Assembly (NCBI GenBank): GCA_025963715.1
Contig: JAOQAG010000024.1
Location: 65,155 to 129,154, forward strand
Reading direction: 5' to 3'
From: Bacteroidota bacterium
Lineage (GTDB): Bacteria > Bacteroidota > Bacteroidia > 2-12-FULL-35-15
Length of the DNA: 64,000 bases
Position numbers and translations under genes: made by a program
The notes under the pieces: model-generated
Database searches by the model: none
What the model saw: only the letters and a program-made list of their open reading frames with translations
Told to the model about the DNA's origin: nothing
Part shown: piece by piece, positions 50,419 through 59,208 of the stretch
How positions within the stretch are numbered: the stretch's first letter is position 1
Layout: the number at the start of each line of letters is the position of its first letter

Positions 50419-50970
50419 TCACTGAAATTTACACTCCTTGATCGTATCAAAACCCAACACTCCCGTGGCATATACGATCGTTATTTTTTTCGGTGGCGGA
50501 ACGTCGTTCTCTACATGAAAATGCTCGTTTAAAAACAAGGTTAAATTACGCGAAAGTGCTGCGTCTTCTACAGCTATCGCTTCAAAATTCCCGTAATTCT
50601 GATAGATCCTCACATCAGCGGATGTATAGGTCAGCGTTTTTTCGTGGATACAAACATTGAGATTAATGAACAATAAAAAATTAAGGAAACACATTCCAAA
50701 ACCCGAAAATGCATACATGGCAAACTGGTAATATTCCATTTCCAGGTGATCACGTACGTAACGCCACGGCAACAGTCCTATTGCAAAACAAATAAAAACA
50801 AATAATAGTAATGTGGGAATGGTAACGATGGTAACAGTAGTAAACCATACCAGTAATGGAATACCTGCAAATAAGCCAAGGAACGTGGAAACCATTGCAA
50901 TGTAAATCCCACGTTTGGTGACAAATTTTTGAAAGCGCGATTTTTCTTCTTCGAGTAATAGTTGTGACAT
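50419..50970 (-). CDS. Integral membrane protein of unknown function
   Basis: 183 residues. Three membrane helices at about 21-43, 46-68 and 82-105, followed by a soluble C-terminal domain of about 75 residues (TLTYTSADVRIYQNYGNFEA). No signature motif is seen. It is divergent from the YyaL-type gene. The topology suggests an inner-membrane anchor with a small domain. Confidence 0.65.
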   Translation of the reverse strand: MSQLLLEEEKSRFQKFVTKRGIYIAMVSTFLGLFAGIPLLVWFTTVTIVTIPTLLLFVFICFAIGLLPWRYVRDHLEMEYYQFAMYAFSGFGMCFLNFLLFINLNVCIHEKTLTYTSADVRIYQNYGNFEAIAVEDAALSRNLTLFLNEHFHVENDVPPPKKITIVYATGVLGFDTIKECKFQ

Positions 50971-51061
50971 GCGTGCCCGGAATAAGCTCTGACGAAGGTA
51001 CGTTTTTTTTACAAATCCATTCTGCAGAGTACTTATCTTTATCCTTCAAAAAGTTGAAAAA

Positions 51062-53089
51062 ATGTCCGGAAAAAAACATACAAATTCCCTGATCGATGAA
51101 ACCAGTCCGTATTTGCTGCAGCATGCACACAACCCGGTAAACTGGTATGCCTGGAACGAAAAAACGCTGGAAAAAGCAAAAGCGGAAAACAAGCTGATCC
51201 TGGTAAGTGTGGGCTATTCGGCTTGCCACTGGTGCCACGTAATGGAACACGAAAGTTTTGAGGATGAAACCGTGGCGCAGATCATGAACGATCATTTTAT
51301 CTGCATTAAAGTGGACCGCGAGGAACGCCCGGACATTGACCAGGTATACATGATGGCCGTGCAGCTGATGACAGGACACGGCGGTTGGCCGCTCAATTGT
51401 TTTGCCTTGCCGGATGGCCGCCCGATCTACGGTGGCACGTATTTTCCAAAAGAGCAATGGATCAATATTCTATTAAATCTTACAGATCTGTACCAACACG
51501 ATCAGCAAAAAGCACTGGATTATGCAACGCAATTAACCGAAGGTGTGCGGCTGGCGGAGCTGGTAAAAATAAATGAAGCGTCACCTGCATTTACAATGGA
51601 ATTGCTGCATACATGCTATGAAAACTGGCAAACGCGTTTTGATAATACAGATGGCGGACCAAACAAAGCACCCAAATTTCCTTTACCGAACAACTACCAG
51701 TTTTTGCTGCATTATGCAAAAACAAGCAACAATGAAAAAGCACTGGAGCATGTAAATATTACACTGCAAAAAATGGGGTATGGCGGAATTTACGATCAGA
51801 TTGGCGGCGGCTTTTCGCGCTACTCGGTGGATCATTACTGGAAAGTGCCGCATTTCGAAAAAATGCTGTACGACAATGCACAGCTGGTAACGCTTTACAG
51901 CGAAGCATTCCGGGCAACCGGTAACTTGCTGTACAAGCAAATTGTGTTTGAAACGCTGGCATTTGTGGAGCGCGAATTAACATCGCCGGAAAATGGTTTT
52001 TATTCGGCACTGGATGCGGATTCGGAAGGTGTGGAAGGAAAATACTATGTATGGACAAAAGAAGAGTTGCAAGCATTGTTGAAAAATGATTTTGAAGTGT
52101 TTGCAGATTATTTTAATGTGAATGAGCGCGGCTTGTGGGAACACGGTACTTATATTTTACTACGGAATGATGATGATGAAACCATTGCAAAGCGCCACAG
52201 CATTTCCGCAGAAGCGTTGCTGCAACTGATGGAAAAATGCAAAAAACAATTGCTGGCGCTGCGCGAAAAACGCATTCATCCGGGATTGGATAATAAAATA
52301 TTGACCTCCTGGAATGCATTGATGTTAAAAGGCTACGTGGATGCATACAATGCATTTGGCGAAGAACGTTTTTTAAAAACAGCCGTAAAAAATGCAGATT
52401 TTTTATTAAAATATGCATTATCGGAAGGTAATGAATTAAGTCATTTGGCGGTGGTAAAACCACGCATCGGGCAAAAAAACGGTTTCCTGGAAGATTATTC
52501 ATTTATGATGGAAGCGCTGATCGCTTTGTACCAGGCTACGTTCAACGAATCGTATTTGCTCAAGGCGGAAGAGCTGATGCATTATTGCGAAGAACATTTC
52601 CTGGATAGCAAAAGTGGGATGTTCTTTTTTACTTCCGACCTTGATCATGCGCTGATCACCCGCAAAATGGAATTGTCGGACAATGTGATCCCGGCTTCTA
52701 ATTCCAGCATGGCCAAATGCCTGTTTTTACTCGGGCATTACCTGGAGAATGAAAGCTATGTGGAGCAAAGCAAACAAATGCTGAACAATGTGCTTCCGGA
52801 AATTGAGCATTACGGCGCCGGTTATAGCAACTGGGCTACTTTGCTGCTATATTTCAGCGCTCCATTTTACGAAGTGGCAATTGTTGGTAAAACTGTTGAT
52901 GAAAAATACAGATCCTTCCAAAAACATTACCTGCCAAACGTGATCTTTGCAGGAAGCGCTACTCAAAGTACATTGCCATTGCTGATGAACAGGTTTACAG
53001 AGGATCAGACATTTATTTATGTGTGTGAAAATAAAACGTGTTTGCAGCCGGTAAAAGAAGTAGCGGAAGCTTTGAAGTTGATCCGGTAA
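51062..53089 (+). CDS. YyaL/DUF255 thioredoxin-like protein
   Basis: 675 residues, typical of the DUF255/spermatogenesis-associated-20 family. An N-terminal thioredoxin-like domain ([20 protein letters not shown]) carries a CxxC pair at C55 and C58, with [13 protein letters not shown] after it. The rest is an (alpha/alpha) barrel similar to N-acylglucosamine epimerase/cellobiose epimerase folds: [65 protein letters not shown] and [11 protein letters not shown]. Cytoplasmic; substrate unknown. TATCTTTA upstream at about 51031 may be a -7 element. The next gene starts 17 bases after the stop. Confidence 0.93.
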   Translation: MSGKKHTNSLIDETSPYLLQHAHNPVNWYAWNEKTLEKAKAENKLILVSVGYSACHWCHVMEHESFEDETVAQIMNDHFICIKVDREERPDIDQVYMMAVQLMTGHGGWPLNCFALPDGRPIYGGTYFPKEQWINILLNLTDLYQHDQQKALDYATQLTEGVRLAELVKINEASPAFTMELLHTCYENWQTRFDNTDGGPNKAPKFPLPNNYQFLLHYAKTSNNEKALEHVNITLQKMGYGGIYDQIGGGFSRYSVDHYWKVPHFEKMLYDNAQLVTLYSEAFRATGNLLYKQIVFETLAFVERELTSPENGFYSALDADSEGVEGKYYVWTKEELQALLKNDFEVFADYFNVNERGLWEHGTYILLRNDDDETIAKRHSISAEALLQLMEKCKKQLLALREKRIHPGLDNKILTSWNALMLKGYVDAYNAFGEERFLKTAVKNADFLLKYALSEGNELSHLAVVKPRIGQKNGFLEDYSFMMEALIALYQATFNESYLLKAEELMHYCEEHFLDSKSGMFFFTSDLDHALITRKMELSDNVIPASNSSMAKCLFLLGHYLENESYVEQSKQMLNNVLPEIEHYGAGYSNWATLLLYFSAPFYEVAIVGKTVDEKYRSFQKHYLPNVIFAGSATQSTLPLLMNRFTEDQTFIYVCENKTCLQPVKEVAEALKLIR

Positions 53090-53106
53090 AAACGTTTTTA
53101 AAAAGA

Positions 53107-54090
53107 TTGAAAAAAAGACTCCTGATATTTTTTTTCCTGCTCGCGGTCATGCACCTACAGGCACAGCTCATCAGCACCAAACCGGTGGAGATCGCTGTTG
53201 GGCCGGTAAATTTTAATCCCATCGTTGTAAAACAAAACAAGATCAAAAGCATTGTGCTGGACATGGTGGACAAGCCCGATGGCGCTATTATTATTGACAG
53301 GGATGCCACACAGGGTTTTGAGTTTGATGCCAACGGAAAGATCGTGCGGTATTATTATACCATTTTAGCGAGGACTGAAACGCAGGAAGTGGATGTTCCG
53401 GCAGTAAAGCACCGTGGCAGGATCATTCGCCCGGCAAGCACCAAAACTATTTTGAAATACATCAATGATACTGTTTTTGCAAATGTGTTTTACGATGATG
53501 AGAATCGCGTAATTATAAAGCGTACACGCATCGGCGATTATTATGATGCGTATTATTATGAGTACAACGAAAAAGGAAAAATAAAAAAAGAAACGCATTG
53601 CAGGGAAACCAACATCAGCGAAAATAAAAACGAGTTCAAGCTGGGTGTGCAAACGATCTTATCTTCGGAAACATTCGAGTATGAGCAGCTGACACCGATA
53701 CAACTAAAAAAGAAATGTATCAACGATGAAGGCCGCGAGTATAAAAAAGCGATCATCAATTACGACTCGAAAGGAAATAAATTGTATGAGAATTATGATT
53801 TTATTGTGAGCTGGATGCACGAGGAAAGTGATTATGAATACAACGAACAAAGCTATCTTGTAAAGAAGATCTATATCAATAACCAAAGCGGCGAGGTGCG
53901 TTTGGAAAGCATTTATGAATACGATGCCAACGGCTCCCTGATTTCTGAAAAGAAAATGAAAGGAACGGAAGTGCTGAACGAAGTGAGTTATTTATTTGAT
54001 GATGCTACCAAACTTGTAAAATCGCAGATTGACCGGGATTTTAAAAATGCGTCGATCGGGATCATCAAATATGCGTATACGTATTATTAG
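53107..54090 (+). CDS. Secreted protein of unknown function
   Basis: 327 residues from a TTG start at 53107, chosen because KKRLLIFFFLLAVMHLQAQ then makes a signal peptide and the start falls 17 bases after the YyaL stop; an in-frame ATG at 53038 would overlap the end of the upstream gene. The mature part has about four repeats of an aromatic pattern (YYDAYYYEYNEKGKI, YDSKGNKLYENYDF, YEYNEQSYLVKKIYI, YEYDANGSLISEKKM) like the sugar-binding-type YD/RHS-like repeats of secreted Bacteroidota proteins. Beta-rich; function unknown. Confidence 0.7.
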   Translation: MKKRLLIFFFLLAVMHLQAQLISTKPVEIAVGPVNFNPIVVKQNKIKSIVLDMVDKPDGAIIIDRDATQGFEFDANGKIVRYYYTILARTETQEVDVPAVKHRGRIIRPASTKTILKYINDTVFANVFYDDENRVIIKRTRIGDYYDAYYYEYNEKGKIKKETHCRETNISENKNEFKLGVQTILSSETFEYEQLTPIQLKKKCINDEGREYKKAIINYDSKGNKLYENYDFIVSWMHEESDYEYNEQSYLVKKIYINNQSGEVRLESIYEYDANGSLISEKKMKGTEVLNEVSYLFDDATKLVKSQIDRDFKNASIGIIKYAYTYY

Positions 54091-54127
54091 AATTTGATGT
54101 GCAGATTTTTGATTTGCTAAACGCAGG

Positions 54128-54271
54128 ACACACCCCTAGCCCCTCTCAAGAGGGGAATTGATGCCACTCAATTTTTAAATTATAGCTTTTAAAAGAGTTC
54201 TAAAATAATAATGCATTCACAATTTATGCAGAATGATTTAGTTCCCCTCTTGAGAGGGGTTAGGGGTGTGT
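54128..54271. mobile_element. MITE-like element, about 144 bp
   Basis: Ends ACACACCCCTAGCCCCTCTC on one side and the complement of CCTCTTGAGAGGGGTTAGGG plus TGTGT on the other, giving about 28-bp terminal inverted repeats around an AT-rich centre ending in ATGCAGAATGATTTA. The second copy at 58357 matches in ends and in centre. The ends resemble those of the DUF559 element in metH (ACCCCTCTC). No obvious target duplication. Confidence 0.75.
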
Positions 54272-54324
54272 TACACAGCATGTACACAGATTCGCAGTTT
54301 CGCTCCTGTTCGTGATCCGAACCA

Positions 54325-54361
54325 GCAAACTTTAAACTTTTGAACCTTAAACTTTGAACTA
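54325..54361. repeat. Heptamer repeat ending at the tsaB stop codon
   Basis: AGCAAACTTTAAACTTTTGA, then ACCTTAAACTTTGAACTA; the last three bases are the tsaB stop (TAG on the minus strand). Confidence 0.65.
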
Positions 54362-55105
54362 CTTTTCTTTCTTTTTCCCCGCCACAAAATCCTTTAAATA
54401 AAACGGCTCAAAATAAGCAACATCTTCAAAGTGTTTTTCATCAAATGCTTTTGCCGCAAGTGTGATCATATCCTTTGCAGAGATCACAACATTATCCAAA
54501 AAAACTGCATTTTTATGTTGTGATAAAACGTCTTTGCATTTAGCAGCGCCATCCCCGAAAAAATAAACGGTATGATCCTGCAACAAGCCGGAGAATGAAT
54601 GTTCATCAATGATCTCGGCGGCAGTGGATTTTATTTCTTTTCCTGTAGCATCGTAAACGGCGCAGTATACTTCCATACGGCGCGCATCGATCATCGGACA
54701 GAAAAGGGATTTGGGATTTGGGATTAAGGATTTAGGATTTTGCGATGCCAATGCCGGATGTTTGATGTTGGATATTGGACTTTGTGTTTGCGAAACGCCT
54801 AATGCAAGATATTGCAATGTATCAATAGCGATCAGTGGTTTGTTGAGTGAGTAGCACAATCCCTTTGCGGTGCTTACGCCAATCCGCAAGCCGGTGTAGG
54901 AACCGGGGCCTTTGCTGATCGCGATGGCATCCACGGAAGTGAGTGCAACATTGGCCTGCTGCAACACCTCTTCAATAAATACCGTGAGATTTTCGGCGTG
55001 GGAATACTCGCCGTTTTGTTCTTTTAATGCCAGCAATTTTCCATCGGCTGCCAATGCTACGCTGCAAACGGTGGTTGCTGTTTCTAAATGAAGGATCACT
55101 GCCAT
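54359..55105 (-). CDS. tsaB: tRNA threonylcarbamoyladenosine biosynthesis protein TsaB
   Basis: Partner of TsaD, needed for t6A37 modification of tRNAs. 248 residues. Motifs: VILHLETATTVCSVAL, GEYSHAENLTVFIEEVL, ISKGPGSYTGLRIGVSTAKG (the family hallmark) and CPMIDARRMEVYCAVYD. The N-terminal half is typical in length, but residues about 106-134, between LQYLALG and CPMIDARRM, are encoded by two dispersed repeats (SPISNIKHPALASQNPKSL; NPKSLIPNPKSL). They extend the loop by perhaps 10-20 residues without breaking the frame. Likely functional, since the segment lies in a variable loop. Confidence 0.92.
   Translation of the reverse strand: MAVILHLETATTVCSVALAADGKLLALKEQNGEYSHAENLTVFIEEVLQQANVALTSVDAIAISKGPGSYTGLRIGVSTAKGLCYSLNKPLIAIDTLQYLALGVSQTQSPISNIKHPALASQNPKSLIPNPKSLFCPMIDARRMEVYCAVYDATGKEIKSTAAEIIDEHSFSGLLQDHTVYFFGDGAAKCKDVLSQHKNAVFLDNVVISAKDMITLAAKAFDEKHFEDVAYFEPFYLKDFVAGKKKEK
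54705..54790. repeat. AGGATT and GATATTGGAC repeats inside tsaB
   Basis: Plus strand: GGGATTTGGGATTAAGGATT and TAGGATTTTGCGATGCC, then ATGTTTGATGTTGGATATTG followed by GAC. The first part resembles 10150 and 31064; the second resembles gcvP at 125-161. Both are read in frame by tsaB. Confidence 0.65.
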
Positions 55106-55130
55106 TGGGATGCAACGCGGTTAACTCAGT

Positions 55131-56510
55131 TTATTTTTTTCCGCCGTTAAATAACTCCGACTTCTCTACTTTTTTAATCGCAGTTCCATCTTTCAATGTT
55201 TTTGCAATGGCGCTGTACGGGCCGGAAATTACTTCATCACCTTCTTTTAATCCGTCTTTTATTTCAATGTAATCATTGTCCTGGATCCCGGTTTTTACTT
55301 TCACCATTTTCGCTTTTCCAGCATTCATCACAAATACACACTCTTCTACTTTTACAGGCGCTTTTGTTTCACCGGATTTATCTTTTGCATCCTTGATCAC
55401 AATTTCGTTATCTCCGCCGCCATCTTCTCCATTGCCCCCGCTTTTCTTTTTGTCGCCATTCATGTTGGTGCTATCCGTACGGGTAGTTACCGACTGGATC
55501 GGAACGGTTAAAATGTTGCTTGCTTTTTTTGTTTGTACATCCACGGTAGCGCTCATTCCGGGGCGGAACGGCGAATTGCCTTTGTTATCGGTCATCAGGT
55601 CAGCATACGATTCCTGCAAAATGCGGATCTTTACAGTAAAGTTGGTTACCTGCTCGGCAGTAACGCCGGTAGTATTTGCCGTGTTTGCAATTTCTGTTAC
55701 AATACCTTTGAATTTACGGTCGAGGTAGGCATCTACTTCGATCAGCGATGTATCACCGTTGTGTACGCGCACAATATCATTTTCATTTACATCCACGCTT
55801 ACTTCCATTTCATTCAGGTTTGCAAGGCGCATGATCTCGGTTCCTTCCATTTGCGCGGTTCCAACCACACGTTCGCCTTTCTCTTTATTAAGCTTGGAAA
55901 CCGTTCCGTTTACGGGCGAATAAATATTTGTTTTTGCTAAATTATCATTCGCTTCTTTGAGCGATGCTTCTGTACTTTTCACATTGTAATCGGCAGCATC
56001 CACATTGTCTTCCGCACCTTTCACATCTGCTTTAGCGCCATCGTACGCTGCTTTGGCCGCATCAAAATCGGATTGCGAAATGGCGCCCTGGTCCAGTAAT
56101 TTTTTGTTCCGCATGTACGATGCTTCGGAGTTTGCGAACGATGCTTTGATCTGTTCCAGGCGTGCTTTGGAATTGGACAAGCTGGCTTTTGCACCGTTCA
56201 ATGTCGCCACCATTCTGCTGGAACTGGATTCGTAGATCAATGGATTGATCTTACAAAGCAGGTCGCCTTTTTTTACCTGGTCGCCTTCTTTTACAAACAG
56301 TTCCACAATCTCGCCCGATACATCGGAGCTGATCTTTACTTCCACTTCGGGTTGAATTTTTCCGTTGGCTGAAACCAGTTCGATGATGCTGCGTTTTTGT
56401 ACTTTCTCGATGGTAACGGCTGTGGATTTATCGCCCGAGCAGTTTTTCAGCATTACAATGCTAACCAACAACACAACTCCTGCAATGATGATCCAGATTA
56501 TCTTTTTCAT
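55131..56510 (-). CDS. Efflux RND/ABC periplasmic adaptor (HlyD/MacA-type)
   Basis: 459 residues. N-terminal anchor (5-22, IIWIIIAGVVLLVSIVML). The lipoyl halves are KISSDVSGEIVELFVKEGDQ and NIYSPVNGTVSKLNKEKGER, split by an alpha hairpin (about 80-185, ARLEQIKASFANSEASYMRN). A Gly/Lys-rich linker (KKSGGNGEDGGGDN, about 355-370) lies before the last beta domain. Membrane-fusion protein of a tripartite exporter. The TolC-type gene follows on the same strand, 27 bases upstream in map order, but no pump gene is adjacent. Confidence 0.9.
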   Translation of the reverse strand: MKKIIWIIIAGVVLLVSIVMLKNCSGDKSTAVTIEKVQKRSIIELVSANGKIQPEVEVKISSDVSGEIVELFVKEGDQVKKGDLLCKINPLIYESSSSRMVATLNGAKASLSNSKARLEQIKASFANSEASYMRNKKLLDQGAISQSDFDAAKAAYDGAKADVKGAEDNVDAADYNVKSTEASLKEANDNLAKTNIYSPVNGTVSKLNKEKGERVVGTAQMEGTEIMRLANLNEMEVSVDVNENDIVRVHNGDTSLIEVDAYLDRKFKGIVTEIANTANTTGVTAEQVTNFTVKIRILQESYADLMTDNKGNSPFRPGMSATVDVQTKKASNILTVPIQSVTTRTDSTNMNGDKKKSGGNGEDGGGDNEIVIKDAKDKSGETKAPVKVEECVFVMNAGKAKMVKVKTGIQDNDYIEIKDGLKEGDEVISGPYSAIAKTLKDGTAIKKVEKSELFNGGKK

Positions 56511-56537
56511 TTTTTTGTTTTTATTTTATGCGGAAAA

Positions 56538-57971
56538 TTAAAATTTCAATGGTTTTCCCTGATAAAAATCAAGCACTTTTGATTTGAATACGTACTCGTA
56601 TTTTGCCTGCAACAGATCGGTTTGTGCTTTGATCACTTTATTTTTTGCAGTATTATAATCGGTGGTGTTTACCATACCCACGTTAAAACGCTGCTCGGTA
56701 TATTTGAATGATTCCTGTGTGGCTTCGAGCGCTTTTACGCTGGAACTGTATTTTTTCAACCCGGCATTTGCATCGGCATAAGCCTGCTGCACATTTTTGC
56801 GGATCTGTAATTTGGTAGATTCCACATTGAGATCAGCGCTCAGCTTTTGAATTTTTGCACGGTCGATGGATGTTTTTACCGTTAGTTTATTGAAGATCGG
56901 AACGGTCAGGAAAAACCCGAATGACTTGTTAACGTTGGCTTTGTACTGACTTGCGAATGGTGTTTTTTCGTAAGTAGGATCAGAAAACACGGGCGATAAA
57001 ACGCTATCGCCACCGGTAGTAAGGCTGCCATTGGGCGCATAACCCTGGTATGCAGGCAATGAAACCAATCGCTGGCTTAACCCAGAGTAACCGGTACCGT
57101 AGGAAGCGCTGAACGACAAGCGCGGGCTTAATCCGCCCCATGCTACATCCACAGCTTTATCGGCGCTTTGTACTTTTAGTTCGGCACTTTTTACTTCCGG
57201 TAAATTGCTTACGGCGGTGTTGTAGATCTGCATCGGCGTGGAAGCCAGTAACTGATCTGCCATAGAGCTCAGGTCGGGCTTTACAACGGTAAAACCATCT
57301 GCGGAAGGCAAATTGAGCAGCTGCGCCAGGGAAAGCAGGGAAATGTCCAACTGATTTTGTGCATCGGTAAGGGTTAATTCCTCGGATGCCAATTGTGCCT
57401 GAATATCCAGCAATGCACCTCTTGCAGACGATCCGGCATCTACCAGTAATTTGGTACGGTCCACCTGCAGCTGTGTAATTCCCATTTGGTTGCGGGCCAC
57501 ATCCACGGCATCCATGTTATAAAGTACTTGTAAATAAGCGGTAGCGATGTTGAGGGAAACATCGTTCTTCATTTTATCAATATCGTATTTGCTTGCAAGG
57601 TAATTGTAACGGTTTTCCCTGATGGTGTTGATGGTTTGAAAACCGCCGAACAGCACAATATCGCCGCTGATGCCAAAGTTTTGCGACAGTACTTTTGAAT
57701 CGGCAAACTGGTTGGTAAAACGATCGACGGTGCGGCCGATGTTGTAGGAATGGGAAGCGCTTCCGTTTATTTCCGGCAGCAGCTGACCCTGGCTTTGCAC
57801 GAGGTTTACCTGCGCAATATCAGAGGTATAGACACTTTGCTGGATCTGGATGTTGTTTTTCAGCGCATAGTCGATGCATTCTTCCAGCGACCATGTTTTT
57901 GGTGTAACCGGTTCCTGTGCCACCGCCGTGATTGCTGTAAAGCACAGTAAAATGGATAAGTATTTTAGCAT
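56538..57971 (-). CDS. TolC-family outer-membrane efflux protein
   Basis: 477 residues from the ATG at 57971 (MLKYLSILLCFTAITAVAQE); two upstream in-frame ATGs extend the N-terminus without improving the signal peptide. Two outer-membrane efflux (OEP) repeats, each with long helices: WSLEECIDYALKNNIQIQQS and YAQVLYNMDAVDVARNQMG-like ATAYLQVLYNMDAVDV, and then a second half with VKSAELKVQSADKAVDVAWG and NVESTKLQIRKNVQQAYADA. It forms a trimeric outer-membrane channel. The adaptor gene follows 27 bases after. It could also serve the ABC exporter at 28.9-33.6 kb. Confidence 0.92.
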   Translation of the reverse strand: MLKYLSILLCFTAITAVAQEPVTPKTWSLEECIDYALKNNIQIQQSVYTSDIAQVNLVQSQGQLLPEINGSASHSYNIGRTVDRFTNQFADSKVLSQNFGISGDIVLFGGFQTINTIRENRYNYLASKYDIDKMKNDVSLNIATAYLQVLYNMDAVDVARNQMGITQLQVDRTKLLVDAGSSARGALLDIQAQLASEELTLTDAQNQLDISLLSLAQLLNLPSADGFTVVKPDLSSMADQLLASTPMQIYNTAVSNLPEVKSAELKVQSADKAVDVAWGGLSPRLSFSASYGTGYSGLSQRLVSLPAYQGYAPNGSLTTGGDSVLSPVFSDPTYEKTPFASQYKANVNKSFGFFLTVPIFNKLTVKTSIDRAKIQKLSADLNVESTKLQIRKNVQQAYADANAGLKKYSSSVKALEATQESFKYTEQRFNVGMVNTTDYNTAKNKVIKAQTDLLQAKYEYVFKSKVLDFYQGKPLKF

Positions 57972-58117
57972 ATGTAATTGCATTGAATGCAAATTTAATT
58001 ATTTAGGCACACACGTCGCCAATATTTTTAAGATTATTTTAATAATGGGGATATGGATCGGATTAGTAGCAAAACCGGATGGTTCAGCGTTAAATTTGTC
58101 CGTTTCTGATAGACTAA

Positions 58118-58175
58118 GAAGTTCAAAGTTTAAAGTTCAAAAGTTTAAAGTTTGCTGTGCGCAGATGCTGTACGG
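58118..58175. repeat. Heptamer repeat with GCTGTGCGCAGATGCTGT tail
   Basis: AAGTTCAAAGTTTAAAGTTC, AAAAGTTTAAAGTTT, then GCTGTGCGCAGATGCTGTAC. One of the cleanest copies of the family. Confidence 0.7.
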
Positions 58176-58356
58176 ATTTAACCGCAAAGGCGCAAAGAAA
58201 AAGGAGTACGGATAACGAACAGGAACGAATATTACGAATCTGTGGATCTACTAAATACCAATTTGCACTAATATACTAATCTGTGTGTTATACAGATAGC
58301 GAACAGAAATGAATATTACGAATCTGTGTTTTTACTGTGTGTTATTACTTTAAGCG

Positions 58357-58508
58357 AACACACCCCTAACCCCTCTCAAGAGGGGAATTTGATTCTGCTG
58401 AATTTTTAAAGTATAGTTTTTTACTATAAATTATAAAAAGCAATAACACATTCATCAATTTGTGCAGAATGATTCAGTTCCCCTCTTGAGAGGGGTTAGG
58501 GGTGTGTT
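58357..58508. mobile_element. MITE-like element, about 152 bp
   Basis: AACACACCCCTAACCCCTCT at the left and its complement AGAGGGGTTAGGGGTGTGTT at the right extend to about 30-bp inverted repeats (CTCAAGAGGGGAA / TTCCCCTCTTGAG). The centre resembles that of the 54128 copy, including TGCAGAATGATTCA. No clear target duplication. Flanks hold repeated GAACAGGAACGAATATTACGAATCTGTG (58214, 58308). Confidence 0.75.
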
Positions 58509-58591
58509 CTGCAGTTAGCAAATCAATAATCTGCACATTAGTAATCTGCACATCAAATTGGGATTTTTTTTGTCCTGATACTTCCTGCTAC

Positions 58592-58846
58592 TTATTTATA
58601 CCTGATCTTGTATATCAAAACGGTTGCTGCAAGTGCCAGCGTAATGGTGTTGGAAATGGTCATGGGAAGATCACCGAGGCAAATGCCGTAGGTAAGCCAG
58701 CAGGCTATGCCGAAAGTAAAGATGATGTACATTCCCAGCGAAATGCCTTTTGTTTCTTTTGTGCGCATGACCTGGATTACCTGTGGGATAAAGGAAACAG
58801 TGGTACAGAAAGCTGCTAAAAAACCAATGGTGGTAAAGGAATTCAT
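58592..58846 (-). CDS. SemiSWEET sugar transporter
   Basis: 84 residues from the ATG at 58846 (MNSFTTIGFLAAFCTTVSFI); an ATG six codons upstream is in frame. Single PQ-loop repeat: three membrane helices, with FIPQVIQVMRTKETKGISLG carrying the PQ motif and conserved G, and GMYIIFTFGIACWLTYGICL as the second helix. SemiSWEETs work as homodimers that move sugars by facilitated diffusion. Alone in its locus; repeats lie on both sides. Confidence 0.9.
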   Translation of the reverse strand: MNSFTTIGFLAAFCTTVSFIPQVIQVMRTKETKGISLGMYIIFTFGIACWLTYGICLGDLPMTISNTITLALAATVLIYKIRYK

Positions 58847-58876
58847 AAGGATATTTTTTTGCAAAAATAAAATAAA

Positions 58877-59182
58877 GCCACAGATTCACAGATTTTCAAA
58901 TCAAATGGTTGTGTTGTAGAACAATGTTGATATGAAAACATAAATATTCTCCAGAACTGTCATCCCGCACTCGTTGCGGGATCGGCTAATTAAATACTGC
59001 AAACATTTACGGGATCCCGCAACATTGCGGGATGACAGTATTATTTATGAATATTGCAGAAAAACAACATTTTCCTACAACAACACTAATCAAATTTAAT
59101 TTCACAGATAAAAATCGCAAAGCGATTTTGTGCGAATCGGTGTCATTTGTTTTATCCTTTTTTAATCTGTGAATCTGTGGCT
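58877..59182. repeat. CACAGATTC element pieces and paired REP hairpin
   Basis: CCACAGATTCACAGATTTTC (58877), then GTCATCCCGCACTCGTTGCG (58958-58982) and its inverted partner GGATCCCGCAACATTGCGGG with ATGACAG (59011-59039), then a CACAGAT element (59097-59182) with AATCGCAAAGCGATTTT and closing AATCTGTGAATCTGTGG. No gene in this 360-base gap. Confidence 0.7.
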
Positions 59183-59208
59183 ATGATTCGTTTCCAAAAT
59201 CAACTAAT

